DNA of 64,000 nucleotides, taken from assembly GCF_016863275.1 (NCBI RefSeq), contig NZ_BOOO01000024.1, forward strand, positions 124,001-188,000. The letters are read 5' to 3'. Shown piece after piece: positions 1 to 7,658 of this stretch. The stretch's first letter is position 1, and every line of letters begins with the position of its first letter. The stretch comes from Planotetraspora mira. GTDB lineage: Bacteria; Actinomycetota; Actinomycetes; Streptosporangiales; Streptosporangiaceae. The notes beneath the pieces were generated by a model. It worked only from the letters and a program-made list of their open reading frames with translations. It was not told the DNA's origin and ran no database searches. The translations under genes and the position numbers were made by a program.

Positions 1-1127
1 CGCTCGGGGCGCTTCCCCGGCGGACCGCCGCCCGCGTCGCGCACGCGGTGGAGAGCGAGTGGGGCCGGCATCTGGGGGCGAGTTGGAACACCGCGGGCTG
101 GTGGGACCTGCCGCAGACGACGGGTGACCGGATCGCGCCGCTGATCGGCGCCGGCCCAGGCGAGGTCCTCGCCGGTGACTCCACGTCGGTGAACATCTTC
201 AAGGCGGTCACCGCGGCGCTGCCTCTGCGGCCGGGCCGCCGAGTGATCATCTCCGACCTCGACAACTTCCCCACCGACCGTTACGTGGTCGAGGGCGCGG
301 CCAGGGCGCTCGGCGACTATGAGATCCGCGACATCGGCACCGTGGACGGCGCGCTGAACCTGGACGAGGCTCTCGGCGACGACGTGGCGATGGTCCTGCT
401 CTCGCAGGTCGACTACCGCACCGGGGCGATGCACGACATCGACGCGGTGACCGCGCAGGTCCAGGCCGCCGGCGCCCTCATGGTCTGGGACCTGTGCCAC
501 AGCGCCGGCGCCGTTCCCGTCGACGTGAGCGCGGCGGACCTCGCGATCGGCTGCACCTACAAGTACCTCAACGGAGGTCCCGGCGCGCCCGCGTACATCT
601 ACGTGGCCTCGCGTCACCACGAGGACGTCCGCAACGTCATATCCGGATGGCACGGGCACGCGGCGCCGTTCGACTTCGAGCCGGGCTACCGGCCCGCCGA
701 CGGGGTGCGCAGGTTCGCCTCGGGCAGCCCGCCCGTGTTGTCCTACACGGCGCTCAACGCCTCGCTCGACATCTGGGAGCGGGTGGACCTGCGGCACCTG
801 CGCGCCAAGAGCGTGTCGATGACCTCGCTGTTCATCGACCTGGTCGACGAGCTGTGCCCGGGTCTCACGCTGGCGAGTCCGCGAGACGCCGACCGGCGCG
901 GCAGCCAGGTGAGCTACCGCCACCCCGACGGCTACCCGGTGGTCCGGGCGCTCGTGGACCGGGGAGTGATGGGGGACTACCGCGAACCCGACATCATCCG
1001 GTTCGGCTTCGCCCCGCTGTACCTCCGCCACGTCGACGTGTACGACGCCGCGACGACGCTCGCCGAGGTGCTGAGCAAGGAGTTGTGGCGGGACGAGCAG
1101 TACCAGCGGCGGTTGACCGTCACCTGA
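1..1127 (+). CDS. kynU: Kynureninase, 5' end cut by the window
   Basis: Pyridoxal-phosphate enzyme of aminotransferase class V that cleaves kynurenine or 3-hydroxykynurenine to anthranilate or 3-hydroxyanthranilate plus alanine, in cytoplasmic tryptophan breakdown. The frame is open to the left edge and reads LGALPRRTAARVAHAVESEW before the first possible internal start at 48, which matches the family's N-terminus, so the gene begins outside the window. Visible family marks are SDLDNFPTDRY, WDLCHSAGAVPVD and CTYKYLNGGPGAPA; the lysine of YKYLNGG is the PLP lysine. The C-terminal RFGFAPLYLRHVDV is also typical. Convergent with the small zinc-finger gene that follows. Only a few dozen residues should be missing compared with the usual ~410. 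Confidence 0.93.
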   Translation, partial: LGALPRRTAARVAHAVESEWGRHLGASWNTAGWWDLPQTTGDRIAPLIGAGPGEVLAGDSTSVNIFKAVTAALPLRPGRRVIISDLDNFPTDRYVVEGAARALGDYEIRDIGTVDGALNLDEALGDDVAMVLLSQVDYRTGAMHDIDAVTAQVQAAGALMVWDLCHSAGAVPVDVSAADLAIGCTYKYLNGGPGAPAYIYVASRHHEDVRNVISGWHGHAAPFDFEPGYRPADGVRRFASGSPPVLSYTALNASLDIWERVDLRHLRAKSVSMTSLFIDLVDELCPGLTLASPRDADRRGSQVSYRHPDGYPVVRALVDRGVMGDYREPDIIRFGFAPLYLRHVDVYDAATTLAEVLSKELWRDEQYQRRLTVT

Positions 1128-1162
1128 CCGGTTCGCCGCTCAGATGAGCGGCGGCCGGGTCG

Positions 1163-1567
1163 TCAGCGGCGTTTGGCCAGGTCGGCGACTATCTCGCCGG
1201 CGAGTGCCACGCACTTGTCGCAGATGCGGCCGGCCTCGCCGTGGACCATGTGCACCCGGGGGCCGGGACGCTGCCGGCAGAAGGAACACGCCGCGTCACG
1301 CTTCTTGCGGCGGTTCTCCAGCGTCCGGCCGGCGAAGGGCGGCGTGAACCGTTTGCGCGCCGCCTGCCGGGAGAAGCCGAAGCGTTCGCCGATCGTGGTC
1401 CAGGACGCGCCCGCGTCCCGGGCGTCGCGCACCGCGAGGTCGAGCAGGATGTCGGCGTCGCCGCTGAGCTCGGTGCTGAGTGCGATCGCGGCGGAGAGGG
1501 TCTCCAGCGGGTCGTCCGGATCGGACGAGCGTGAGCGGGCCTGCGCCAGTAAATCGGGGGGCTCCAT
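1163..1567 (-). CDS. Small HTH plus ClpX-type zinc-finger protein
   Basis: A 134-residue cytoplasmic protein with two recognisable parts. Residues ~50-80 (GASWTTIGERFGFSRQAARK) read as a helix-turn-helix in which the second helix contacts DNA. The C-terminal ~45 residues contain CSFC-N18-CDKC, the four-cysteine zinc finger also found at the N-terminus of ClpX. The combination suggests a DNA-binding regulator; no target can be named. The frame is open further upstream, but ATG at 1567 (MEPPDLL) is chosen because the family-like sequence starts there and AAGG lies just upstream. A perfect 6-1-6 palindrome sits immediately before this start and could be its own operator. Confidence 0.72.
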   Translation of the reverse strand: MEPPDLLAQARSRSSDPDDPLETLSAAIALSTELSGDADILLDLAVRDARDAGASWTTIGERFGFSRQAARKRFTPPFAGRTLENRRKKRDAACSFCRQRPGPRVHMVHGEAGRICDKCVALAGEIVADLAKRR

Positions 1568-1572
1568 TCCGA

Positions 1573-1585
1573 CAACCTTAGGTTG
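1573..1585. promoter_or_regulatory. Palindrome CAACCT-T-AGGTTG before the zinc-finger gene
   Basis: Perfect 6-bp inverted repeat with a one-base centre, ending 5 bp upstream of the ATG of the minus-strand HTH/zinc-finger gene. Its position over the likely ribosome-binding region fits an autoregulatory operator; this is inference from position and symmetry only. Confidence 0.35.
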
Positions 1586-1657
1586 CCCGAGAAAGATCAT
1601 CAAGTGCGGCCGGTCCGGCGGCGACGCGGCCCGTACGGCACGGCATAACCTGGCGGC

Positions 1658-2095
1658 GTGAGGATGCCGGCGGACCGGGCACGTGAGCTCTTCGCCGCCG
1701 CCCGGGTGGCCAGGCTCGCGACGGCCGGCGCGGGTGAGGCGGCCACAGCCGTGCCGAGGCTCGTGCCGGTGACCTTCGCCGTGGCCGGCGACGTCGTGGT
1801 GACCGCCGTGGACCACAAGCCGAAGACGACCACCGATCTGCGCCGTCTCCGCGACATCGCCGAGAACCCTCAGGTCTGCCTCCTGGCCGACCACTACGAG
1901 GACGACTGGGAACGGTTGTGGTGGGCCAGGGTCGACGGGCGGGCGCGCGTCGTCGAACGCGGCCCGGAGCGGGACCGCGCCGTGGAGTGGCTGGTGGCGA
2001 AGTACACCCAGTACGGCGGCCGCCCTCCGGCGGGCCCCGCCGTCCTGGTCGAGGTGACACGCTGGTCCGGCTGGGCGTACTCGGACGGCCGCTGA
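1658..2095 (+). CDS. PPOX-class F420-dependent oxidoreductase
   Basis: A 145-aa split-barrel flavin/F420-binding protein of the pyridoxamine-5'-phosphate-oxidase-like group. The order RVARLATAG, PRLVPVTFAVAGDVVVTAVDHKPKT (split here as the conserved VPVTF and DHKPK boxes), RDIAENPQVCLLADHYEDDW and the terminal RWSGW is that of the Rv0121c-like actinobacterial PPOX subfamily. Such proteins are usually predicted to use coenzyme F420 as electron carrier; the substrate is unknown. GTG at 1658 is used because it gives the full barrel; an in-frame ATG lies two codons later. It ends 10 bp from the convergent sigma factor gene. Confidence 0.85.
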   Translation: MRMPADRARELFAAARVARLATAGAGEAATAVPRLVPVTFAVAGDVVVTAVDHKPKTTTDLRRLRDIAENPQVCLLADHYEDDWERLWWARVDGRARVVERGPERDRAVEWLVAKYTQYGGRPPAGPAVLVEVTRWSGWAYSDGR

Positions 2096-2105
2096 AATTA
2101 CGTCG

Positions 2106-3326
2106 TCAGCCGAGTTCGCGAATCCGGCGAACGAGGAAGGCGCGCTCGGCCGGAGGAGGTTCCAGTGCCAGAGCGGCTCGGTAGGCCTCCAGTGCCTCGT
2201 CGGGCCGGTTCAGGCGGTGGAGCAGCTCACCGCGGGCGACGTGCAGTTGCGGCCACCGAGCCAGCTGAGGGTGGGCTCCCACGACGTCGAGGATGACGAG
2301 ACCGGCCGCCGGCCCCTCCGACATGGCGACGGCGACGGCCCGGTTGGCCTCGACCACGGGAGTGGGCTCGTAGCGGATCAACTCGCCGTAGAGCAGGGCG
2401 ATCTCCCGCCAGTCGGTCGCGGCCGCCGATGCGGCCCCCGAGTGACAGGCGGCGATGGCGGCCCGCAGCTGATAGGGGCCGGGACGGCCGGTTCGCAGGG
2501 CCCGCTCGACGAGATCCTCTCCTTCCTCGATCATCGCGTGGTTCCACAAACTCCGGTCCTGCTCCTCGAGGAGGACGAGATCACCGAGGTCGTCGACCCG
2601 GGCCCGCCTGCGGGCGTCGGTCAGCAGGAGCAGGGCCAGCAGGCCGGTCACCTCCGGATCGCCCGGAAGCAGCCGGGCGAGCGCCCGAGCCAGCCGGACG
2701 GCCGAGTCGCACAGGTCACCGCGCACCAGATCGGGACCGCTCGTCGCCCTATGCCCCTCGGTGAAGACCAGGTAGACGACCCGGAGGACGGCGGCGAGCC
2801 GAGCGTCCAGATCGGACGGGGCGGGGACGCGGAACGAGATGCCCGCGTCCCTGATCTTGCGTTTGGCCCGCACGAGGCGCTGCGCCATGGTGGCCTCGGG
2901 GACGAGGAACGCGGCGGCGATCTCGGCCGTCGTCAGCCCGCACACGGACCGTAACGTCAGGGGTACACGGACGGAGGGATCGAGGGCCGGATGGCAGCAC
3001 AAGAAGATCAGGCCGAGCTCGTCGTCCGGCATCAGCGTCCACTCCTCAACGGTGTCCCGGCCGCCCAGGGCCCGCGTCGCCGCGGTCTCCTTCTCGAGCC
3101 GTCCGCTCTCGCGCCGCAGCCGGTCGAGAGCCTTGTGCCGGGCGACTCCGATGAGCCAGGGCCCCGGGCTCGCCGGGACCCCGTGCTCCGGCCATCGCTC
3201 CAGGGCGAGGGCGCAGGCGTCCTGCACGGCGTCCTCGGCCACCTCGAGGTCTCCCACGAGCCGGGTGACCGTCGCCACCGCCGGCCACCAGTGCGCGTGG
3301 AAGAGCGCGTCCAGTTCGTCGTTCAG
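2106..3326 (-). CDS. ECF42-type RNA polymerase sigma factor
   Basis: A 406-aa extracytoplasmic-function sigma factor. Sigma region 2 ([20 protein letters not shown]) and region 4 ([20 protein letters not shown]) are followed by a ~200-residue C-terminal extension (DUF6596 / TPR-like, ending in [19 protein letters not shown]). This long tail and the adjacent DGPF gene define group ECF42, which lacks a classical anti-sigma factor; the tail is thought to be needed for activity. The start is unusual: no ATG or GTG precedes region 2 in a sensible place, but CTG at 3326 overlaps the stop of the upstream DGPF gene (CTGA) with GGAGG just upstream, so translational coupling with a CTG start is proposed. 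It would direct transcription of the DGPF-sigma operon itself. Confidence 0.9.
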   Translation of the reverse strand: MNDELDALFHAHWWPAVATVTRLVGDLEVAEDAVQDACALALERWPEHGVPASPGPWLIGVARHKALDRLRRESGRLEKETAATRALGGRDTVEEWTLMPDDELGLIFLCCHPALDPSVRVPLTLRSVCGLTTAEIAAAFLVPEATMAQRLVRAKRKIRDAGISFRVPAPSDLDARLAAVLRVVYLVFTEGHRATSGPDLVRGDLCDSAVRLARALARLLPGDPEVTGLLALLLLTDARRRARVDDLGDLVLLEEQDRSLWNHAMIEEGEDLVERALRTGRPGPYQLRAAIAACHSGAASAAATDWREIALLYGELIRYEPTPVVEANRAVAVAMSEGPAAGLVILDVVGAHPQLARWPQLHVARGELLHRLNRPDEALEAYRAALALEPPPAERAFLVRRIRELG

Positions 3327-3682
3327 GCCGGCACCTCCACGTGGACGGCAGGACGCACCTCGACCGACCCCTCCCGCGCCGCGGGCATGGTGGCCGCCCA
3401 CTTCAGCGCCTCGTCGAGGTCCGCGCACTCGACGAGGGCATAGCCGCCGAACTGCTCCTTGATCTCGGCGGCGGGGCCGTCCGTCAGCAGCGTCTCGTCG
3501 CCCCGGACCCGGACGGTCGTCGCGGCGGAGACCGGCCGCAGCGGGGCGCAGTCGATCAGCACGCCCGCCTCGGCCATCGCCTCCGTCGCGGTGCGGTACG
3601 CCTCGAACATCCGGCCGTACTCCTCGGTCCCGAACTCGGGCAGGGGCCCGTCGGCTCCGTAGAGCAGGAACATGTACTTCAT
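3323..3682 (-). CDS. YCII-related DGPF protein, partner of the ECF42 sigma factor
   Basis: A 119-aa ferredoxin-like YCII-domain protein (MKYMFLLYG start, then [19 protein letters not shown], the DGPF-type signature with A in place of F). DGPF proteins are encoded beside ECF42 sigma factors throughout actinobacteria and are their best-known target genes; their biochemical activity is unresolved. The gene is first in a two-gene operon: its TGA overlaps the sigma factor start by 4 nt. An ECF42-type promoter lies ~50 bp upstream. ATG at 3682 is preceded by GAGGTGG. Confidence 0.9.
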   Translation of the reverse strand: MKYMFLLYGADGPLPEFGTEEYGRMFEAYRTATEAMAEAGVLIDCAPLRPVSAATTVRVRGDETLLTDGPAAEIKEQFGGYALVECADLDEALKWAATMPAAREGSVEVRPAVHVEVPA

Positions 3683-3730
3683 CGTGCACCACCTCTTCCG
3701 GCCGGCGATCCGCACCGGCCTTCCGTTGTA

Positions 3731-3757
3731 GTCGAACGGACTCGTCCCGGGTCGACA
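3731..3757 (-). promoter_or_regulatory. ECF42-type promoter of the DGPF-sigma operon
   Basis: On the minus strand TGTCGA (3757-3752) is followed after exactly 17 bp by CGAC (3734-3731). The published ECF42 target motif is TGTCGA at -35 with CGA/TC at -10, so both boxes and the spacing fit. The predicted transcript would have a ~40-nt leader before the DGPF ATG at 3682. It implies positive autoregulation of the sigma factor. Confidence 0.75.
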
Positions 3758-3830
3758 CACAACCGGACGCGAGATTCGTTTCCCGGGGCCGGGGCGCACA
3801 GGCGCACCTGATCTCTGGGACCCTGAGCTG

Positions 3831-5186
3831 GTGATATGGGGTAAAGGGCAACACATCACCTCGGATGTGGAGAAACCTTCTGGCCGGCGTGAGCCGTACG
3901 GCAGGCCGCTGCGCCTCAGAGTGCTGGGGGCCATCGTGGGGGTGGCCACGCTTTCCGTCGCCCTGTTCGCCATCCCCCTCGCGATCTCCATGGGACGGCT
4001 GTACCACGACGACACGACGGCGTCGCTGGACCGCAACGCCACCTGGATCGCCGCGGTCGTCCACGACGACGTCGTGCGGAACGGGGTGACCTCCGTCCCC
4101 CTCCCCAGGGGTGTGCCGTCGACGCTCACCGTCGGCTTCTTCACCGCGAGCGGGGCCAAGCTGTCCGGCGCGGGGCCGGGCACGTCGCGGATCGCGGCCG
4201 AGGCCCGTGACGGGCACGTCCATGAGGGCGTCGAGCGGGGCTTTCTCGTGGTCGCCGCGCCCTTCCCCTCCGACAAGAAACTGGCCGGGTCCGTCCGGGT
4301 GGCCATGCCGTACGAGATCGTGCGCGACCGCATGTATCGCGCCTGGCTGGCCATGGCGGCGCTCGCCGTGGTCGTGATCGGGCTGGCGGCGGTCTTCGCG
4401 TTGCGGCAGTCCGCGCGGCTGGCCGCGCCTTTGGAGCATCTGACGAGGGCGGCGCAGGCTCTGGGATCGGGTGACTTCTCCATCAGGGCGCCGCGGTCCG
4501 ACGTCCGCGAGGCCGACGCCGCCGGGCTCGCGCTGGAGGCGACCGCGCGGAGGCTCGGCGACGTGCTCGACCGCGAGCGGGCGTTCAGCGTCGACGTGTC
4601 CCATCAGCTCCGCACGCAGCTCACCGGCATGCTGCTGGGCCTGGAGTCGGCTCTGGGCCGTCCCGACGCGGATCTCGCCGGAGTCATCCGCACAGCGGTC
4701 GACCGCGGCGAGCGGCTGCAGACCACGATCGAGGACCTCGTACGCCTGACCCGCGGCGGGCACACCGGCGGACCCGAGCCGTTCGATGTGCTCGCCCTGG
4801 TGGAGGAGATCGGCGCCGACCGCCGGGCGGCCCTGGCCGAGGCCGGCCGCGGCCTGACGGTCTCGGTCCCCGACGAACTGCCCGGGGTCGCCGCGGCGCC
4901 CGCGGCCGTACGGCAGATCCTCCACGTGCTGCTGGACAACGCCGCCATCCACGGCAGGGGTGAGGTCACCGTCGAGGTGTCCGATCTCGGCGACGGGGTC
5001 GCCGTCGTGGTGTCCGACCAGGGTCCGGGTGTCCCGGAGGGGACCGACGTGTTCGCCCGGGGAGCGCGCGACGGCCATGGGATCGGCCTCGCGCTCGCAC
5101 GGTCCCTCGCGGAGGCGGAAGGCGGCCGCCTCGTCCTCCGGCGGGCCTCGCCCCCCGTGTTCAGCCTGCTGCTGCCGGCCAGATGA
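3831..5186 (+). CDS. Sensor histidine kinase
   Basis: Membrane two-component kinase of 451 aa. Transmembrane helices lie at about residues 31-52 and 172-192, bracketing a ~120-residue extracytoplasmic sensor. A HAMP linker (~193-245) leads to the dimerisation helix [13 protein letters not shown] with H258 as the probable phospho-acceptor. N, G1 and G2 boxes follow ([38 protein letters not shown]). Q rather than E follows the histidine. GTG at 3831 gives the longest reading; GTG at 3867 is an alternative that removes 12 uncertain residues. The partner regulator gene is the next one, but facing it: the two stop codons abut with no gap. Confidence 0.88.
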   Translation: MIWGKGQHITSDVEKPSGRREPYGRPLRLRVLGAIVGVATLSVALFAIPLAISMGRLYHDDTTASLDRNATWIAAVVHDDVVRNGVTSVPLPRGVPSTLTVGFFTASGAKLSGAGPGTSRIAAEARDGHVHEGVERGFLVVAAPFPSDKKLAGSVRVAMPYEIVRDRMYRAWLAMAALAVVVIGLAAVFALRQSARLAAPLEHLTRAAQALGSGDFSIRAPRSDVREADAAGLALEATARRLGDVLDRERAFSVDVSHQLRTQLTGMLLGLESALGRPDADLAGVIRTAVDRGERLQTTIEDLVRLTRGGHTGGPEPFDVLALVEEIGADRRAALAEAGRGLTVSVPDELPGVAAAPAAVRQILHVLLDNAAIHGRGEVTVEVSDLGDGVAVVVSDQGPGVPEGTDVFARGARDGHGIGLALARSLAEAEGGRLVLRRASPPVFSLLLPAR

Positions 5187-5870
5187 TCAGAGGTCGGTCT
5201 CGTACCGGTAGCCGAGTCCCCTGAGGGTGGTGATCCGGCGGGGATCCTCGCCCTCTTCCGTCAGTTTGCGGCGCAGGGCGAAGACGTGCACGTCGAGGGT
5301 CTTGGTGGGGCCGAACCAGTTGGCGTCCCACACCTCCTCCATGAGCTGCTCCCGCATCACGACCTCGCCCGCACGGCGCACGAGCACCGTGAGCAGGTCG
5401 AACTCCTTGGGACGCAGCATGACCTCGGTCCCGGCGACGTACGCGCGCCGGGCCGCCAGGTCCAGGCGGACCCGGCCCGCCGACATGGTGCGCTGGTCGG
5501 TCGGCGCGGTCTGCCGGCGCAGATGCGCCCGCACCCGGGCCAGCAACTCGGTCAGCCGGAACGGTTTGGTGAGGTAGTCGTCGGCCCCCGCGTCGAGTGC
5601 GACCACGACCTCGAACTCCTGGGTGCGCGCGGTCAGCACCACGATCACGGCGTACGGCATTGCGCTCCGGAGCCGGCGGCACAGGGAGACGCCGTCCACG
5701 TCGGGAAGGCCGAGGTCGAGCAGGACGAGGTCGGGGGTTACGCGCAGCGCCAGGTCGAGCGCGGTCTCACCGGTGGCCGCCAGGGCCGTCTCGTATCCGT
5801 GGTCGGCCAGCGCATCCGTCAGCTCCGAGCCGATCGCCGGATCGTCCTCCACGACCAGCACGTTGGTCAT
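5187..5870 (-). CDS. OmpR/PhoB-family response regulator
   Basis: A 227-aa response regulator. The receiver domain has the acidic pair D9/D10, phospho-acceptor D52 (LVLLDLGLPD) and K102 (LTKPF); the C-terminal winged helix includes LRPKEFDLLTVLV and the terminal LRGLGYRYE. It is the likely partner of the histidine kinase gene that ends at 5186, although the two are convergent rather than co-transcribed. ATG at 5870 begins the classical MTNVLVVEDD. The DNA target is not evident here. Confidence 0.9.
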   Translation of the reverse strand: MTNVLVVEDDPAIGSELTDALADHGYETALAATGETALDLALRVTPDLVLLDLGLPDVDGVSLCRRLRSAMPYAVIVVLTARTQEFEVVVALDAGADDYLTKPFRLTELLARVRAHLRRQTAPTDQRTMSAGRVRLDLAARRAYVAGTEVMLRPKEFDLLTVLVRRAGEVVMREQLMEEVWDANWFGPTKTLDVHVFALRRKLTEEGEDPRRITTLRGLGYRYETDL

Positions 5871-5896
5871 GCCGTCGATGGTAAGGGAGGCACCTG

Positions 5897-6682
5897 TCAA
5901 GCCTCCTGCGGCGGGTAGGGACTCCGGCCCGACTTGATCGCGGCCACCATGCGGGCGGTGAAGTCCTGCGTCGCCGCGTGGAGCCCGTGCCCGAAGCTCA
6001 CCCGGGCCACCCCGAGCTCCGCCAGCTCGGCGATGCTCGGCACTCCCGGACGGAACAGCACGTTGACCGGGGCGCCCAGCTCTTCGACGAGCGTCCGGAT
6101 CAGGCCGGGATCGGTGACGAAGATGGGATACACGCAGTCGGCTCCGGCGCTCAGGTAGCGGCGGCCACGCTCGATCGCGTCGGCGAGCCGCTCCTCGGGC
6201 GTCCCCGACCCGTGGAGGAAGCTGTCCACCCGCGCGTTGACGACCAGGTCGGAGTCCGACGCGGTCGCCGCGGCGCGGACTCCGGCGAGGAAGTCGGCCT
6301 GCTCGCCGGCATCGATCATCGCGCCCGTGACGGGATCGGAGTCCTCGAGGTTGCAGCCGACCGCCCCCGTGGCGCACAGACGCTCGACCAGCTCGCCGGG
6401 CGCCAGCCCGTAGCCGCGTTCGACGTCGGCGGTCACCGGAACGCCGACAGCCGAGGCGATGCGGGCGACCGCGGCCATCATCTCGCCGGCGGGAGTGCCC
6501 TCGCCGTCCGCGTAGCCGAGCACCGGGGCGATCGCCGCGCTGCCGGTGGCGACCACGGGGAAACCGGCCGACTCGACGATGCGCGCCGACGCCGCGTCCC
6601 AGATGTTGGGGAGCACGAGCGGGTCGCCCGGCACGTGCAGCGCACGCAGCGTCGCCACCTTGTCGGCTCTCGTCATGCTCAT
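5897..6682 (-). CDS. Isocitrate lyase / PEP mutase family protein
   Basis: A 261-aa TIM-barrel enzyme of the PEP mutase/isocitrate lyase superfamily. Features: LPNIWDAASARIVESAG at the N-terminus, a DVERGYG metal-binding segment, GCNLEDSD and NARVDSF. Known relatives handle C-C or C-P bonds of oxoacids (methylisocitrate lyase, oxaloacetate hydrolase, PEP phosphonomutase), but this short subfamily has no assigned substrate. The catalytic KKC-type loop of true isocitrate lyases is not seen. ATG at 6682 (MSMTRADK) is preferred to an upstream start at 6739 because AAGGCGAG precedes it and homology begins there. Next to the response regulator gene on the same strand with 26 bp between. Confidence 0.8.
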   Translation of the reverse strand: MSMTRADKVATLRALHVPGDPLVLPNIWDAASARIVESAGFPVVATGSAAIAPVLGYADGEGTPAGEMMAAVARIASAVGVPVTADVERGYGLAPGELVERLCATGAVGCNLEDSDPVTGAMIDAGEQADFLAGVRAAATASDSDLVVNARVDSFLHGSGTPEERLADAIERGRRYLSAGADCVYPIFVTDPGLIRTLVEELGAPVNVLFRPGVPSIAELAELGVARVSFGHGLHAATQDFTARMVAAIKSGRSPYPPQEA

Positions 6683-6804
6683 CGTGCTCTCGCCTTCCGT
6701 GTGCCCGCCCGGTGCGGCGGCCGCTCGGAAGACCACCATACGGACAGGTCTGAACGGGGACGCAGGTGGCCGTCAGGTCGGGGGAGAGACCGGGGGTGTT
6801 CACT

Positions 6805-6832
6805 GGGAATTAAGGGATCACCGGCGATGGTT
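6805..6832 (+). promoter_or_regulatory. SigR/SigH-like promoter before the nitroreductase homologue
   Basis: GGGAAT at 6805-6810 and GTT at 6830-6832, a spacing of 19 bp, resemble the GGAAT-N16-20-GTT promoters of actinobacterial thiol-stress sigma factors SigR/SigH. The start codon lies ~100 bp downstream. The mycobacterial homologue of the downstream gene, Rv2466c, is known to be SigH-controlled, which supports the reading. Confidence 0.55.
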
Positions 6833-6844
6833 CAAGAGTCTTGA
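6832..6844. promoter_or_regulatory. Palindrome TCAAGA-G-TCTTGA
   Basis: Perfect 6-1-6 inverted repeat that begins on the last base of the proposed -10 box and covers the predicted transcription start. The position suits a repressor operator; no binding protein is identified. Confidence 0.3.
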
Positions 6845-6934
6845 GGCGGTGTCGGTGCCACGCCGGTCCCCAGGCGTGTCTCGCCGAGGCGGATCCGGCC
6901 CCGACCCGGCGAGACTTCCAAGTAAGGAGACGTC

Positions 6935-7576
6935 ATGGCGGCGACTGACCAGGCAGAGGCGGAGCCAGCGACCCGGCCCAAGGTCGATTTCTACTTCGAT
7001 CCGATGTGCCCGTTCGCGTGGATCAGCTCCCGGTGGATCCTCGAGGTGGAGAAGCAGCGGGACATCGACCTCCGATTCCGGGTGATGAGCCTGTCGGTTC
7101 TCAACGAGAACAGAGATGAACTTCCCCAGCAGTACCGCGACATGCTCGACAGGGGCTGGGGTCCCGTGCGGGTGTGCATCGCCGCTGCGGAGCAGCACGG
7201 CGAGGAGGTGCTCAGGGACCTCTACACCGCCATGGGCACCCGGATCCACAACCAGGGGAACAAGGACTTCGACCTGGTCGCCAAGGAGGCGCTGGCCGAG
7301 GTCGGACTGCCCGTCGAACTCGCCGACGCGGCGTCGGGCTCGGACTACGACGAGGCGCTGCGCCGCAGCCACCACGAGGGCATGGACCCGGTCGGCGAGG
7401 ACGTGGGCACTCCCACCATCCACGTCGACGGCGTCGCGTTCTTCGGGCCGGTGCTGAGCCACATCCCGCGGGGCGAGGACGCCCTGCACGTCTTCGACGG
7501 CGCGTACGCACTCGCCCGTTATCCGTATTTCTTCGAACTGAAGCGCACCCGCACGGGCGACCTCGACTTCAGCTGA
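6935..7576 (+). CDS. Mycothiol-dependent nitroreductase (Rv2466c family), one-cysteine active site
   Basis: A 213-aa DsbA/FrnE-like thioredoxin-fold protein very close in layout to Mycobacterium Rv2466c: [62 protein letters not shown] and [13 protein letters not shown]. Rv2466c reduces nitro compounds with mycothiol through a CPWC motif. Here the motif is C25-P-F-A28, so the second cysteine is lost; only a monothiol mechanism through C25 and mycothiol remains possible. AAGGAG precedes the ATG. A SigR-like promoter and a palindrome lie upstream and a strong hairpin follows, so it is probably a single-gene unit responding to oxidative thiol stress. Confidence 0.88.
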   Translation: MAATDQAEAEPATRPKVDFYFDPMCPFAWISSRWILEVEKQRDIDLRFRVMSLSVLNENRDELPQQYRDMLDRGWGPVRVCIAAAEQHGEEVLRDLYTAMGTRIHNQGNKDFDLVAKEALAEVGLPVELADAASGSDYDEALRRSHHEGMDPVGEDVGTPTIHVDGVAFFGPVLSHIPRGEDALHVFDGAYALARYPYFFELKRTRTGDLDFS

Positions 7577-7590
7577 CGCACTCCGGCGCC

Positions 7591-7619
7591 CGAGGCCCTC
7601 GAAGACCCTGAGGGCCTCG
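7591..7619 (+). terminator. Hairpin after the nitroreductase gene
   Basis: Perfect 10-bp stem CGAGGCCCTC / GAGGGCCTCG with a 9-nt loop, 14 bp after the stop. There is no T-run, as is common for high-G+C intrinsic terminators. Confidence 0.5.
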
Positions 7620-7658
7620 CGGCGGCGCCCACCCGCCGCCGACGGGAAGGTTGCACCG

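Noticed and set aside
2106-5078. A 990-codon minus-strand protein
   Set aside because: Only the last ~406 codons are a sigma factor; the rest is antisense to the histidine kinase and DGPF region.
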